Shown here in pieces: positions 13,106 to 26,960 of a DNA stretch of 64,000 bases. The notes beneath the pieces are model-generated. The model had not been told where the DNA came from, made no database searches, and saw only the letters and a program-made list of their open reading frames with translations. Numbering within the stretch: position 1 is the stretch's first letter; every line of letters begins with the position of its first letter. The stretch is from Helicoverpa zea (lineage: Eukaryota; Arthropoda; Insecta; Lepidoptera; Noctuidae), in contig NC_061467.1 of NCBI RefSeq assembly GCF_022581195.2, positions 10,912,001 to 10,976,000 on the forward strand. The letters are read 5' to 3'. The translations under genes were made by a program, and so were the position numbers.

Positions 13106-16100
13106 AAGGATTTGAAATACAAACTCTAGTTGATTGCTTCAAAAGGTTGACTTTCAGTAAAATATAATTAATTACATAAACTCGTAATTTCCTTGTTCAA
13201 AAATATTTTCAAAATTGAAATAGCTGGCGGTTATTACACTTAAAGTAAGTACTTAATACTTCTATAAGATTTATTATTTAATTCTCCCATAAAAAAGAAC
13301 TTCTGAACAATATGTGTCGATCGTGTAACACTAGCGTGCACCCCCTAACATTAACTTCAACTACATACATTAGTAATTCTCACATAAACATAATAAGAAA
13401 TGAATGACCTCACGCAAATCTTAATAGCTGTATTTTATACTGTTTAAAATTATTATACTGTTTTACACGTGTATTGATATTATAAAAAATTGTTATTGTA
13501 TTTTTTATTCTGAAAGTTTTTTTATTTTATCCTGTAAAACCTTGTATAATATCCTTTAAATTAGAAACATCACATCACATAGCCATAATTATCTATCTTG
13601 TATAATATGTTGTAAGTTTGGCACTGAATGCAGCAGCCCCCAGATTATAACTAGCCTATAGCCTTCTTCGATAAATGGACTATTTAACACTAACAAATAT
13701 TTTTAAATCGGACCAATAGTTTCTGAGATAAGCGCAGCTTTATAAGACCAACTTGGTTAGAAATTAGTCAATTTATATCTAAAGATATGTGACAAAATTA
13801 CCCAAAAAAGTATCATCTAACTTTAGTAAAGCTTTTACTTTCCCGAGGCCACTATAAGCCATTATAGCTTAGGCTCAACATTATCACAAAAGGTCTGAAA
13901 TTACTGCTAAAAGTCAAGGTGATAAGACCTTAACACGGTACCATAAAAGATTCATATCTTCACGCAAATGACAAAACTAACACAAAGACAGAGAATGAAT
14001 AAGTTAAAACTACTATCGCATAGTTAATCTGTGTTAGCGAAATTATACGAGGCATATTTTATGAACTATGGACGGTGATAGGCATTGTATAAGCGTAGTT
14101 TTTTTGGTATTTAGCGTTAAGTAGATTAAGATGAAATTAGGCTAGTACAATTCATACTAGCCTAATTTCATTGCTAGAGGGAAAAAATAAGTATAAAAAA
14201 TCTATGAAACTAAATACATAAGGTAGCAACTTTTACAACAAATGCATTGATTTACAACGGCTTGGAAAATGAAAGCCGTAATTTATCAATTTGTGGTGCT
14301 ATTGAAGATAATATACCTATGTTTTTTTTTGTACTTTTGCCTTGACTTAACGCGTTATTTTTATTTGTAATACCTTCATGATAACGTAACTTAAATGATA
14401 AAATTTAATTTGAAGAGCAATAAGCTTGGTTCGGGAGCAGGAAATACAACAAAAAATCCTTAGGAAATTCATCAGCCCCTAAAATACAATAAAAAAAATA
14501 TAATAAAATAGCCAAAAAAACAATTTAATCCAATAGCGCTAACTCCCGGTTCGCCTGTGCTCAGAACATTAACGCGCATACATCTGCCCGCGATGCTAAT
14601 CTCATGACCTACATGCTGCGCCTCCTAATTGGGCGCTCCGGTGCCTATTACGTGTTGTATTGCTATTGCCTTTTAACTGTCAGATGGGATGGAAATTAAA
14701 TGCCTTCAATATTGAGAATATTACTCGCTAAAATAAATGGCAGCTGACTGCTCCTCCGATCCGTTGATACCTACAACTTTTTTCTAAGTAGCGACTCGCA
14801 CGATTTTCCGAGTCATTAAGTTTGACATGAACTTCAAAAGTCTTAAATTCTAAAAAAATGGGCATAATGCATTAGAAACCTATACATATTAATTTATTGT
14901 CAGTCACTGCAGAAAATAGGCCAACGAAACCCAGAACCAGGATAAAATAAAAAAGAAACACCGTTGCTACAGCATTCAGTCTATTTCACATACGTATTTT
15001 GGCTATATAGTGTTATAACAGATCATCATAAAAAGTGCAGCTGTCTTCGAAAATATACAAAAAAAAACAAACATTCTCGATTGTAACTATTTAATATTTT
15101 CAATAAAAACCACTCGGCCATACGGAGCTGGTGAACTGTTTAAAAATATGTAGTACCGCTCTCTGTCTGCGAAAGTTTCCAGTTTTCTTGTACTCTTAAA
15201 AGTTCAAGATGCAATCTACAATTGTAGTAAATTCCAGGTGTGCTCATAACATTTCCATTCGAACTTTTCCATTTAGCTGTGGCTGTTTTGCTTAGTGGTA
15301 ATAAAGGCGACTGCTAAGTAAAAGATCCTAGATTTTAGAGTCTCATAGATAAATGAATGTGACAGGCAAGTTTTTTTTCAACTGGACCTGCGTTATGTGC
15401 GGTAAATAAATTTTGTTATACTATATACTTTCTAGTTTTACACATGCTCTATAAAAAAACTTCCTAATGCATCGCAACATTAATGAAAGTCTAATCTTCC
15501 GACAAGTAAATAATATTGTTTTCGATAGGTACATAATTCTATGTGAATCTTTACTAACTTAATTACTCGTACCTACAACAGGTAACAAAAGTATCTATAA
15601 ATTTTCTGAAATAATAACAGAAACTCAAGTGCACACAAGTTGTTCCAACATACTTTCACAGTCAAGCGCATAGCAATACCAATTTCCATGACACGTAATT
15701 AACGTCTATTATTATGTTAGTTTTGCTAAGTCCGGTACGAACTTTCAATGCAAACTTTGCACTCTGCATCGTTTTCTTTTTGCTTTATGCAGTTTCCGCC
15801 TTCGTTCCTTTATTGCCTTTATCTTTTATCTTTAATCTTATATTTTGTAATGTAAAAACTTTTTTTGTGAATATTTTTAGATTAGCTTCGGAATATGGTA
15901 AGGTGTTTATATTTTATAGGGGAGATCTTTTTTCTTTTACTATCTTGGGAAATATGGTAGCATTTTTTACGATGAGTATTTTGCATGCAGAAAATAAGAA
16001 GTACAGAAATAGTTTTTGGGGTTTAAAAGTACCCGTATACTGTAGACTGTTAGTAGGTTGATCGTTTTTTGGGCTTCTAAATCATTATGAAGACGAATGG

Positions 16101-19100
16101 AAGTATGCATATGACAACGATTAGTTATTTTGCAGGTATCAGACTGAATAAGAACTTACAATCTGTAGAGTACTCTTAGAATTTGTTTTAATACTAAATA
16201 CTAGAAATTGCAGTTGAAAATGTTTTCTTCTTTATTATGATATTTGTAACAAACTAAAACTTTAGGTCTGGTTAGCTTGCACTTAAGAAAGTTCTGGAAT
16301 ACATATTGCTTACATTGGAACTTTGCTAAGGTTATTTGTGCTTGCAATATGGGACATAAATATTTTCAACGTATGTTATTGAAAGTAATGAATAAACTGA
16401 CCTACTTACTAATATGTTTTATTAGGACATTTTGTTCTGTACTTATAAACTTTATTTTATAACTGAACTTCATATTACTTTTTATTGACGTACTCAAATG
16501 CTTTTTTTTTTTCAAGTTTACTGATGAAGGTTTTTCTCCCCTGTATACTTATATTAATACACATCGGTCTACCTATGTATTAAATGAAGAAGAACACGGT
16601 ATTTACTAAGTTTACTTAGTTTTTTCACGCTATTTACTTAGTTTTAATCTGTTAATTAATTCTAAATCCCACCAAGTCCCATCTAATCCATCCCACGCGT
16701 GGGACCCCACATTTTTAAACGCAATACGACAAACAAAACACTATTACACTCTACCAACGAAAATTCTCGCCCCAATTCGCGTACACCAGTTTAGAAAACA
16801 CAAAGAATACTGCACCTTATTTCCTAGGCGCTAAAGTGGTATTTCCTTTGTGTGCCACTGTCCTTTGACAAAAAGGTTTTGAAGCCATCGCGTCTAATGA
16901 GCCATGTAGAAAAAAAGTAGTGTTTTTTTCATTTTCCCTTTAGGGCTTTCGGCTGTTTCTTGAAAAGGAAAGGTTGATTCAATATTAGCAAGGTTAAGTG
17001 CTACCTTATTGATAGGAGGCTGTTTTTAAGCTTATTGTGGAACAAAAGGCTTTCGATATCTTAGTTTGTATACTTGAGAATACGTTTTGGGTTTTTGGCG
17101 TTCATTTTTGTTGAAGGTGGGCGCGATTATGTGATACTAAACTTGATTCTTTTCTACAAAATGGCTATCGTTTTATTATAAGCTAATAACAAAAAAAATA
17201 TGTACAACGAAAGTTTAAGTTTATAAGTATTTTTAGACCAAGAAACTTGTCAAATAAAAAGCCACTACTTAATACCAAAGAATAAAATATGAATAACACA
17301 CACATATGAAACCAAGCTACATTAAAATGGGATAAACATCGGCACTTGCCAAACATAACTGCCAATAGCCCAATACAAGCCATAAGCCTACCGACCCATT
17401 TCTACAACTTTTCATCTCGTAAGCATATTTTGCTTTCATCCCCGAACAAAAAAACTTCATAAAATAGATCTGTTTTTGGCAAATATACAAGATAATGCAA
17501 CTGAAAATATTTCTCGCTACCGATTATGAGATGAAAGCAATTTATTGCTTCTACTGGTTATTGCTCCGGATAAGTTTTATTTTTGCGCTATATCAACTAT
17601 ATCTATATCAACTTAATGATGTTATAGCTTTATCCAACTGTATTCTGTTATTTTTAAGATTTTCCTATAATTTTCCGCCCATGAATCATTTCATCACACA
17701 GGTGATAAGTATTTTTTTTTCTTGGCATGGCGCTCAGATAAGTATTTTTATTTTAGAAATACCATCTGACATTTCAGAAAACATTATTAATTATTATGTG
17801 TAAATAATAATATTGAAAAGTATCCTAAATAATGCTCAAATAACCAAAGAACAGAACCTTTAGAAGAAAAGTTTGTAAAATCTTTAACTTGATCACCAAA
17901 GAACTTTCTAGATTTGCAATACGGAACCCTAATACGTCCAAATGTAGGACAACAGTCGACTGATCTATAAAGGTGCGGGAACAATACAGCCAAACGAACC
18001 GACAAGGCATTTTCTTGGCAAAAACGATGTCGCAGTCAAAATAGCTCCGGTGAAACCAGGTGGAAATGTCAATGAAATATGTAGGTACCATTTTGTTTTG
18101 TTTTGTATGTATTGAGATTTTAGGTAATATTAACTACTAGTAACTATTTTTAGAAGACCTCTTATTTTTTTAATTTGGGTACTACGTTCAAGTAACTTAG
18201 TCTAATTTTCGCCATGATACACCCCAGGAGACAGGCATTCCTCTCATACAAAGAAGGAATGATCGTTAATCACCAGGGAGGTAGAGGTAGACTGTTATTG
18301 GTTGAGTTTAATGGGGAAATTACGAAAATGTTTATGATAATACTCGGAAACTAAAACAACAACTACTATGAGATTTCAATAAAACTGACGGAACATAATA
18401 ATTGTTGACGAGCAACTTTATTCAATCCGTATGAAAAAAAGCACCTTCATGTTATGTTTATTAAGAACAAAAATTAAACATAAGTACAACTTACAAGAAG
18501 AGAAAGTAAAAATAACTAGTTTCTGTTTTCTCGGATATTGTAAAAGTTTTTTTTGCAAATAGATTTTATCAGAGGCCGTACCTACGTGCTGCTTAGCGAT
18601 TCAGTACGAAACTTCAAACATTGAAATAGGTTTAAGACTTGGTGTACAAACTTGATATTTTTTCAGTAATATTAACCTAGTGTTTAAGCTTATCAATAAT
18701 ATTTTTTAATAAAATAGATTTTGTATCTCGCAAAATACAAGGAAATGTTGATGTATCTAGATAGCAAAACGAAAATTTTTCTTGAACATTAAATCCAGAT
18801 TTGTGTGTTTTCATTTTGAAAATTGTTTCACATAAGAATGTAGCAAAGTTTCATAGTATCAAAAAGGGTTTGTTCAAGGTTCATTCTTAGGCTTTCTTCA
18901 TATCCACAAAGTACAACCTTTATCTAGACAATGCAAGTACCGAACCTCTACCATCCTGTTGACATTAAAGAGAAAGCTTCAGGAAAACCCGCCCAAAAAC
19001 TGCAAAATGCTTAACCAAACACACTAAATAAAAACTTGGCCAAATATTTTGAGTGACAGGGCAAACTCGACCTATTGTACTCTGCGAACTATGACCGAAG

Positions 19101-21105
19101 CCAAACAATGACATCGCATATCAATCTGGTTCTAACCGGTTGGCGTGACAGCGGCCATTAATATACCTAGTGCCGGGGCCCGAAGTAGTGGGGGACGCAA
19201 ACATGGCGGATTTGTTTTGGCGCGCTCCGAAATACGATTAATTGATACGAGACACGCTAACGTAGTGTTATCCCGTTTTCGATATGCGAATTTGCGAACG
19301 ATTACGTAAACTGTTTGTATGATTGCTGTTTAGGATAATGGTGGTTTTGTGCTGTCTATAAATCTGTTTTTGGTGTTTGATTTGTTGGAATGCAAGATCG
19401 GCGATATTCAACACGAATTAAACTACCCCTGCAAAAGTTTTAGTTCACATTTTTCAAGCGTATCATCAAATAGCAATAGGAAAGTGAATAGAACCTCTTA
19501 CCAAATTCCTATTCCCATTTTAAAAGGCAGAAATAACACCACGATAAACTTTTCTGACCACAAAGCAGTATTTCAAAAATATAACGACATAATAAGGAAC
19601 CCTATTAACATCACGGAACCCCACTAAAAATGTCACATAAAGCGTTTCAAAACATAATATGTTTGAAAGTCATTTAACAAAGTTCCCAATTCTTTCGCGT
19701 GACTCGAAACGCCACCTATTGTTGGAGAACGTTAAGCATTTTATTAATAAGGAAACCGTTATGAAGGTCAGGCTATCTTTGTTCAGGCTTTTCTTGTTTT
19801 TCAGCGATATCGGGGAATGTCTCTGGGGAATTTGGGTCTTCCTTTTGTTTTGGCTCGAAGGACCAAATTGGTCCTTTTGGGAACAGTTGATGTTTGTATT
19901 TATATTTATTTTGATCACGATAGTGTGCTTCTGGTTATAATTTTCGTTTCAGTGATTACAGTGAAATTTGTGTTTTTCCTTAATACATGCTTCCGCCAAC
20001 TACGTTTAACAGAAGGGCACGCCACCACAGTGGCGGTAAGTCCCATCTTTGAAGAGTGAATTATACGAACACACAAACAACACACTGAACAACACTGAAC
20101 TTAACACTGAAAGATTTTTTCTCTGAAGAAGGGATCAATCAGGCTTCAACACTGTTTTGTCACTATCTAAAGACACCTAGCAAAAATATGAACCTCATCT
20201 AATTCACAGCCATTCGAAATGAAAAGAAAATACAGCCTTACACACTGCGTACCAAAAGTGGCACATCGCGCACCAAGTTGCCGATTCGTCCGATAAGACC
20301 AAACTAAAAGCGTCGTCATTGAAATCCTGAAACCTGACGTTTGAAAGACATTTTTCGGCCTGAAACCGACTATTCAGCCGATGTGACGTTATCAACCACT
20401 TTGGTCACAACCTTAGGAAAATACATGAAAAATTCACGTTATATTTACTCTGGAAGTAGAGGCTAAGTAATAGACTTGAACTTCTAGCTTAAGTTATACT
20501 TGTGAAGAAGGTTTGTGAATGGATGATCACTCACTATAAATATATATGTCATGAACTCTTACTAATTGAAAAGGAGATTGAAAAAATAACACAATATCCA
20601 CAATGACGATAACACGTAAATTTACTTATAACAATATGTTTATTTGAATATTCTAATATTTTCATTGTTACATTCCCCATTTATCGATGAAACCTTTATG
20701 CTACATTTTATCAGTGTACACAGTAGTTTCCACTATACGGTTAGCGAAAACTAGCATCTACAAAAAAGTAAATTAATATAATAATGTACATTAGTAAGGT
20801 AATTTCCAAAATAAATACTCCTCTCCAATTAACAGAATACAAAACAACAATACATTTTCCTGGCACAATAAATGATCAAATCTATGAGAGAATGTAATAC
20901 CGTTATTGGTTGGGCCCAATAGAATCCCTCAGATATAATGAAGTAACCAATAATAAGCCAGTGTTACAAATAAAGGGAACAAAAGAAATTGTTAGTTGTA
21001 AGTGGGAAGGTTCCGTGGTAACCATGGAGTTACGAAATTGTATCACATAGATGTATGTATACCAGATTTTTATTTGTACCTAGAAATTATATATCTTATA
21101 TAACT
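13106..21105. other. Long non-coding stretch with decayed repeats only
   Basis: Eight kilobases with no exon or intact element that I can support. A decayed lepidopteran repeat lies near 13640-13740. A short perfect hairpin lies at 14131-14171. The longer open frames (115 codons at 15714, 102 at 17495, about 93 at 19659) have AT-driven Phe/Ile/Leu-rich composition, no recognisable domain and no splice context. A GC-richer patch at about 19130-19270 and another at 14570-14770 might be conserved non-coding sequence. Confidence 0.45.
14131..14171. repeat. Perfect 17-bp hairpin
   Basis: The arm 14131-14147 (ATGAAATTAGGCTAGTA) is perfectly complementary to 14155-14171 around a 7-nt loop. It could be a remnant of a small palindromic element; no function can be read from it. 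Confidence 0.7.
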
Positions 21106-21109
21106 GTAC

Positions 21110-21260
21110 TACCATTAGCTTTCACTGTCTCATCCGCTTCCCGTGGCAACAACTTTGTATTCCCGGACAAAAAAGCCTATGGCTTCACCGATAAATAGGC
21201 AATCTAAACTAAAATATTTTTCAAATCAGTCCAGAAGATTTTAAGAACGCGAGGAAATCA
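21110..21260. repeat. Decayed lepidopteran dispersed repeat
   Basis: The segment TTCCCGTGGCAACAACTTTG-like through 'AAATCAGTCCAGAAGATTTT' resembles the same retroposed family as 11841-12010, more diverged. Non-coding. Confidence 0.4.
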
Positions 21261-23060
21261 ACTCTGTATTTTTATAACATAAAAAATATACGTAGATAAA
21301 TGAATAACAAGTATATCTACGTATAAAAATAAAAACAAACTCTTTAGCTTTATAAAATAAGTGTATATTGTATAGATAGACTTTTGGTTTGGTTCATTAA
21401 GCTTGTCGAAAGATGTTCCTTTGAGGGGCCCTCGCAGGAAACCATTGGTTATTTGTCAAATGGGAAATCGTTGACCGTGATTACAGAATTTTGGGGATGG
21501 TGGAAAATTGAAGCCTGTATTTTTGTATTTATATCGTTTTTTTTTAGAGTAAGTTGACTGTGAAAAGTCGGAAAATTGAAGGTTTTTGACCCCTGTCTTT
21601 TTTGTACTTATACAGCTTTTAGCCGTGTGAGAAGATTTTGACTGTGGATTGTATACGTACGTTCATTGAGAGAAGAACTCATTTTAAAAGCCGTCAAGGA
21701 TTTGGGAAAACGCTGATACTAAGGCTTGTTAGGCGACTAAACAGCAGGTCACTCGATAAGAAGAAAAACATAGAGACAATACAAATAAAGTTGTATAAAT
21801 TCAACTGCATTGTCATCGTCAATATTATAGTCGTAATTCTCATTCTAGTAGAAGTAGATAAACTAAGTGCATATTAGCATACGTTTGCATTACTTAGAAA
21901 CTTAAAAAGTTCACACTGTCATACGTCTCTGTTAACCCACATTGAAACGTTAACTTTTTTACTAAACATATGACACACATTTACTTAAAAAAAAACATTA
22001 AAAAACGACCACGGAAACAAAACACATTTGAACCTCCACTGAAAAACGACACCGACCAACATTTTTTCTCCGCCGTACAAAAAACCCTTTAGTTTTACTT
22101 TTAATGTATGGACACATCACTAAGCAAGTACAGTTGTCATAAAAAGTAGTGCTACTGACACTCGGTAATGCCGTAGTGTAGGAAAAGGGACATTAAGATA
22201 GCTAACTGCTTGACATTACTTATGCAGTGAGAATCTACGTACCTACGTTTGTGCGATCGACACGCACCTAACACTACTTTTTGACCTGTTTAACTTTGAA
22301 GTAACAAACTTCTGTAATAAATGACACCATACTATTTGAAGGAATAGATCTATGTAGGTATGCGTTTAATTATGAAAAATCAGCTATAAGGTTTAACGAC
22401 TGAAATAGCGTTTGATGTTAACATATACTTAAATACTATTGTACTGGGGTTAGTCTTATTAAGTAACAAATTATTTTTACATAAGGGACATGGAAACGTT
22501 TAGCTTACTTCTATTATTTTTATTCGTGGATATTTTATCGTTTTCACATAAAACAAAATCGGACATAAGGACCAGAAATAGATTACAAAAAATATAACGT
22601 TGAGTACATTTCTTTCAGCTTAATCAACCGATCAATATTCCTCATATCTTACTCTCCTACAATCCTAGTCTCAAGAAACTCGCCGAGTGATTTAAAGCCT
22701 CGTTCACACGGCCACAGCCGCTGGCGCCAGTTACTGGCGCGTGCATTAGCGACGCAGTTTGAAATCACATAAATATTGTTTACACACGCGGGATGCCAAA
22801 TCGAGGGCAATGTTTTACACCTAAAGCTTTTATGAGTGTCATTTGTTATGGACTTAAGTATGTTAAGTGATATTTTAAAGCCTCATTGTGAAGGGGCATT
22901 GTACTAGGAGGTAACTTAAAAACTGTGTGATTATTAAAAAACAATGAATCTAACTCAAAATTCCCTTTCTTGACAAAAAATAAATATATCGTTTAACAAT
23001 ACAGGGCTGATATTTTTCTCAACTTTTTGACCCAAGAAACTCAAGATCAGAAAATTAAAA
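21261..23060. other. Non-coding, nothing recognised
   Basis: No supported gene. A 79-codon frame at 21638-21877 has no domain or splice context. A short CpG-richer patch near 22690-22800 has no identifiable role. Confidence 0.45.
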
Positions 23061-23294
23061 ATCCCACCCAAAACAAAAATGTGAAAGACTGCCAAGTTCG
23101 ATAATATGGGAATGCTTCGCCTATAAAAGAAATGAGATCTGAATAAGTACCAAGTTCCATACACATACCTCAGTTAAAAATAGTTACTTTTTAATGATGT
23201 TACTTGGAAAGTTTTCATACACCTTGTTATAAACCTACTAAACGCAATGAATCAAGTATTTAATTTTCTATTAAAACTTGCCAAGTAACATCAT
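23061..23294. mobile_element. Foldback MITE, one arm plus loop (loop inverted)
   Basis: Starts with ATCCCACCCAAAACAAAAAT and matches the left arm of the full copy at 27129-27495 through GTTACTTTTTAATGATGTTA. The central loop then reads in the opposite orientation compared with the full copy, ending in AACTTGCCAAGTAACATCAT. The right arm is missing. Small open frames on either strand are by-products. It encodes nothing and would need transposase from elsewhere. Confidence 0.85.
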
Positions 23295-23616
23295 ACTTGT
23301 ATTATGGTATCTCCGCTCATCTTTCCTTACTCCGTGGGTAACTGGGAGGGAGGGTGAATGGGTGCAAGTTGTGGGAGTGCCTCTGACAGGATTAAACTTT
23401 GAGCCCTTTAAGTTTAAACTTCTTATCGTGTGTGGTTGGCTCTTGATTTTATTAGTGTTAGTAAATTAGGTGCGGATAAAGTTTATAGAAGGATTATAAA
23501 TAGTAGATTAAGTTAAGAGGAGATTGTGACACATTGTTTGTAGGATTTTACTTGCCGGGATGATTAGCCTGATGGACCAAATTGTCACAGTAGGTCATTG
23601 GAGTATTTTACCTAAC
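23295..23616. other. Non-coding with a short dispersed-repeat motif
   Basis: Immediately right of the truncated MITE, 23302-23336 repeats the TATGGTATCTCCGCTCAT motif also found near 9149 and inverted near 12250. The rest has no recognised content. Confidence 0.4.
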
Positions 23617-23680
23617 CTTTTTCCACCAGTGTGGGGGTCGGCTTTCAGTCTAGCCAGACGTAGCTTAGTATCAAATTGTC
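23617..23680 (-). mobile_element. Old SINE 3'-end fragment
   Basis: The GTGTGGGGGTCGGCTTTCAG segment corresponds to the GATGAT-proximal end of the noctuid-type SINE seen at 55296-55680, with many substitutions. Only about 60 bp remain. Confidence 0.6.
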
Positions 23681-24480
23681 TACAAATACCTACACTTTTT
23701 AATACAAAGCTAAAACATCGAGATCATTATTACATGTAGAATGAATCACATGTTTCATACATGCGAGAGCGTCCACTGTTCCTTATTAGTTAGATAAATC
23801 ATTGAAATGCTGTCGACTATATGTTTTTACTTTTGTTTTGTTTTGATTTAATGTTTCCATGTTAATTATTGTAATTGGTGTTGCACCGTTTTAATTAACT
23901 ATAAATAAAAATAAATAAATAAATAATAAATAAATCGGTATTTCAAGCTTTCGTTACAGAATAACTGAAAATACTTGTAAGCTATAATACAATAGTATAT
24001 CATAGGAAGCACTGGATATTTCCAACAGCAACCTGACAATATATCACAAGGAAATCTCTACAACTGATCCCTCAGGTACAGTAACCCTTTAACTGCCGTC
24101 CAAGTGTTATATTGAATAGAAACGGGGTCTAAAGTAACCCGGATGTGGCGGTCATTACAATCTTACGGTAAAATACACACACAGGTACCAAAGGGTCGGG
24201 AAGAAGCATATAATGCATGGTATTTTTATTTGTCTTTTTAAGTCAGTAGTACCTACTGAGCTAGTTAGCGCCAGTAGAACTAGTGATTTTTTTATAATTA
24301 TGGAATATGGTAACTCTTTCTTTAAATTAAAATTAAATATAGATGTAGGTGATGATCTCTCTCGACAGTTACCAATTTTAGATAATGTCGGGATATAAAT
24401 AATGTCGGGACACCTTTTCACACACGGTCAGTTAGCCCCATGGTAAGTTATTAATTAACTTGTGTTTTGGGTGCTAACAC
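23681..24480. other. Non-coding with (AAAT)n simple repeat
   Basis: An (AAAT)n tract lies at about 23903-23937. No exon or RNA gene is evident; two overlapping 60-90 codon frames at 24155-24421 are on opposite strands of the same AT-rich sequence and look spurious. Confidence 0.45.
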
Positions 24481-24653
24481 AACTGATACACTACATATAG
24501 CTACATATATACATATTTATAAATACATATTGTAACACCCAGACCACGGCCAACAAGCATGCTCATCACACAAATGTCGACCGAACCGGGGATCGAACCC
24601 GGGACCTCAGGTTCAGCAGACCGGCATGATGACCATTGCGCCATCGAGGTCAC
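24481..24653 (-). mobile_element. tRNA-derived SINE (second family)
   Basis: Reading the minus strand from 24653, a tRNA-like head shows an A box (TGGCGCAATGG) and a B box (GGGTTCGATCCCC). These form the internal pol III promoter. A short body (TTTGTGTGATGAGCATGCTTG) and an AT-rich tail of TACATAT units follow. It differs from the larger GATGAT-ending SINE family in this window. A 5' acceptor stem cannot be drawn, so it is not a functional tRNA gene. Confidence 0.8.
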
Positions 24654-25860
24654 CAATTTTAGAGACCTGTGTAAACATACATGTTTAAAAATATACAATA
24701 CGGTAGCTTATTATTTTAATAATCTTAAAATACTTAAGTCAACTATGAGATATTATGAAACAGAGTTAATTAAGGGCTGACCTTAATTTAATAACTTACA
24801 GACCCAGTTAGCATCAAATAACTTAGTTGAATTATTAAATCATTTTTGTTGTTGTCACTAAATTGTAAATTGGAAAAAAAATGTCATCAAAGTTATAACG
24901 AAACAAAAGTTTTTCTTTTGCTTATAAAAACAATTTCAATCACAATATACTTTAAAGTTCTCTGTGTCATCACTTTATTGATCTCACTATCACCCGAAAT
25001 ACTTATAAGTTCACGTCAAGGTGAAACTGTTAATATTTTCACCTAAATACGATTAGAGGCGTAACCATATAATGTTCATCATGAATATTTATACCTCCCT
25101 GTAAGGCACAAACGACTGATGACTAACGATGTTTTTTATTATAACCAACTTAATATAATGGCAAGTTGATATAATTGCCAAACACATAAATAAATCTCTT
25201 TGGCAACTTTTATTTTTCAATCTTAATTTCTTTGATGTGTGTGCTATAATTCTTACTGAAATGTGCACTGCAATTCATAAAAATTCAAAAAAGCTTACGT
25301 TCAATTTAAGAATAGATAGATAGATAGATTTATATATTAGCATAGAATGTAGGAAAATACATTACATGTCGCAAAGTTTGTTATTTGACCCATGTGCATT
25401 CTGCCTTACTGGTTTGCAATATTTTAATATTTAGAAGTTATTAAGAAGGATTATCATAGCAAACCTATTGCTACAAACATTAAATTATTCAAAATAATAT
25501 AAATAATATAATAAAATAATAAAAATAATAATTGCACCTAAATAACTGAGAATCAGGACAGGAAGAAGTAGAAAAAAAATGAATTACAGCCAAAACCCAC
25601 AAACACGGTGTTACTAGTTCAACCACTAACACTTTTTTATTTAGCCCCGTTTCATTGGTTGTAATTAACATAACGACAGCCACATACGGCACATTTCACT
25701 AAGCGAACTAATCCAAATGAACCCTACCAGTAGTTCGCAAACTATTTACACTGGGAACCAAATTAATGGTTTTAATTTTCTAAAGGTCTAAAGATTTTTG
25801 GGGTACCTAATTGTTTTTTTACGCAAATGGGTTTTTATTTTATAGGTATTCTAGATTATT
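24654..25860. other. Non-coding, nothing recognised
   Basis: AT-rich sequence with an (ATAG)n tract at about 25311-25330. No supported gene. Confidence 0.45.
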
Positions 25861-26002
25861 CGATCCAGTAGTTACACCCGCATAACGCCAAGTTACGTGG
25901 TAGAAGTCACTAGAGTATAAAGAAGCCTTAGACTTCCTCCATAAATAGGCTATTCAACACTGAAAGATTAGCACTCAAAAGACACTGGTACATTAGATTA
26001 CC
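25861..26002. repeat. Decayed dispersed repeat
   Basis: A fragment with the 'CATAAATAGGCTATTCAACACTGAAAG' type wording of a common lepidopteran retroposed repeat, directly left of a MITE. Highly diverged. Confidence 0.4.
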
Positions 26003-26004
26003 TA

Positions 26005-26231
26005 TAGTTCGGCCATTCAGAGAATGCGTTCCTGACACGTCGCGATTGAACTGACGACGTAATAACATTCATTGATTATTGATATAATAATGTTGTTTTA
26101 ATGCTCCTCAATTGTTAAAACGGTAAACAACCAGCAAAAATATTTTTATCGTAACTGCAACGCCATTGCAAAGTTACGTCGTCAGTTCAATCGCGACGTG
26201 TCAGGAACGCATTCTCTGAATGGCCGAACTA
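26005..26231. mobile_element. 227-bp TA-flanked MITE, copy 1
   Basis: A palindromic element with about 60-bp terminal inverted repeats beginning TAGTTCGGCCATTCAGAGAA. A TA duplication flanks it at 26003-26004 and 26232-26233. It differs from the copy at 36101-36327 at only two positions that I can find. The TA target suggests mobilisation by a Tc1/mariner-superfamily transposase, though its termini do not match the Tc1 element at 9.6-11.2 kb. No ORF. Confidence 0.92.
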
Positions 26232-26340
26232 TAGGTTAACATACAAGCAAACAAACAAACTCTACAACTTCATAATCTACAACTTTTCTATCTATTCTAA
26301 TCTTCTACTACTCTACAACTTCATAATAATAGTAAAGATT

Positions 26341-26960
26341 GTTATCTAGACACACGGCAGTGTGTCCGCCAAGTTCGAGCAAAAAAAGCGACACACCGGC
26401 CGTGGGTTATATTACACGAACCATTTCGGGCCAAATTCGACCCCCCTATAACTCAAAATCTATTTTATTTACGCATATCAAATTTCTAGTATCTGTTGAG
26501 ACCCCCTCACTTATCTAAAATACAAAATTTCATTAATATACCTATTGTGGATCTTGAGATATTGACGTCAGAAAATCGCTATTTTTACTATACACTCACT
26601 GACTGACTGACTGACTCACTCATCAAAAACCTAGACCACTTCCAATGGTCGTATTGACTTGAAATTTGGCATGGAGGTAGGTCTTTATGTCAAGGTAAAG
26701 GGAAAAATCTGAAAATGGCCAAGTGTGAGTCGGTTTCAAAATAATGAAGGTGTAAATTTATACCCCTAAGGAACTAAAACGAACTAAAATCTATATTTAT
26801 ATAATATATCTTCGAATGGTCGTACCGATCTGAAATTCGTTACAAAGGTTTGTATTTAGTCAAATTAAAGTAAAAATCTGAAAACGGCCAAGTGTGAGTC
26901 ACTTTCGAAAATAGCGAATGTGTACCTTTGATCCACGAACATAATATATGATAACATGTC
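26341..26960. repeat. Composite lepidopteran dispersed repeat with internal duplication
   Basis: Begins with GCGACACACCGGCCGTGGGT and continues through CCCCCCTATAACTCAAAATC, wording common in lepidopteran genomes. A CTGA microsatellite lies at about 26587-26606. Two related units follow, near 26639-26760 and 26809-26935, each ending with GGCCAAGTGTGAGTC. The same closing motif opens the repeat at 60344. Non-coding. Confidence 0.65.

Noticed and set aside
15714..16061. 115-codon open frame rich in Phe/Leu/Ile, looking like a membrane protein
   Set aside because: Composition follows the T-rich strand; no conserved motif, no splice or promoter context, and no second species to compare.
17495..17803. 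102-codon hydrophobic open frame
   Set aside because: Same AT-driven composition; nothing indicates selection on the frame.
19659..19940. 93-codon frame with Trp-rich hydrophobic stretch, overlapped by an 82-codon frame on the other strand
   Set aside because: Both strands are open because of composition and local palindromes; no domain recognised.
24559..24780. tRNA-like sequence at 24590-24653
   Set aside because: A and B boxes are present but the acceptor and anticodon stems do not pair; it is the head of a SINE, not a tRNA gene.
25300..25335. Possible CRISPR-like or telomeric repeat arrays
   Set aside because: All short tandem arrays seen (ATAG, AAAT, CTGA, GGAC, GT, AC) are ordinary microsatellites; no spaced repeats or TTAGG telomere repeats were found.
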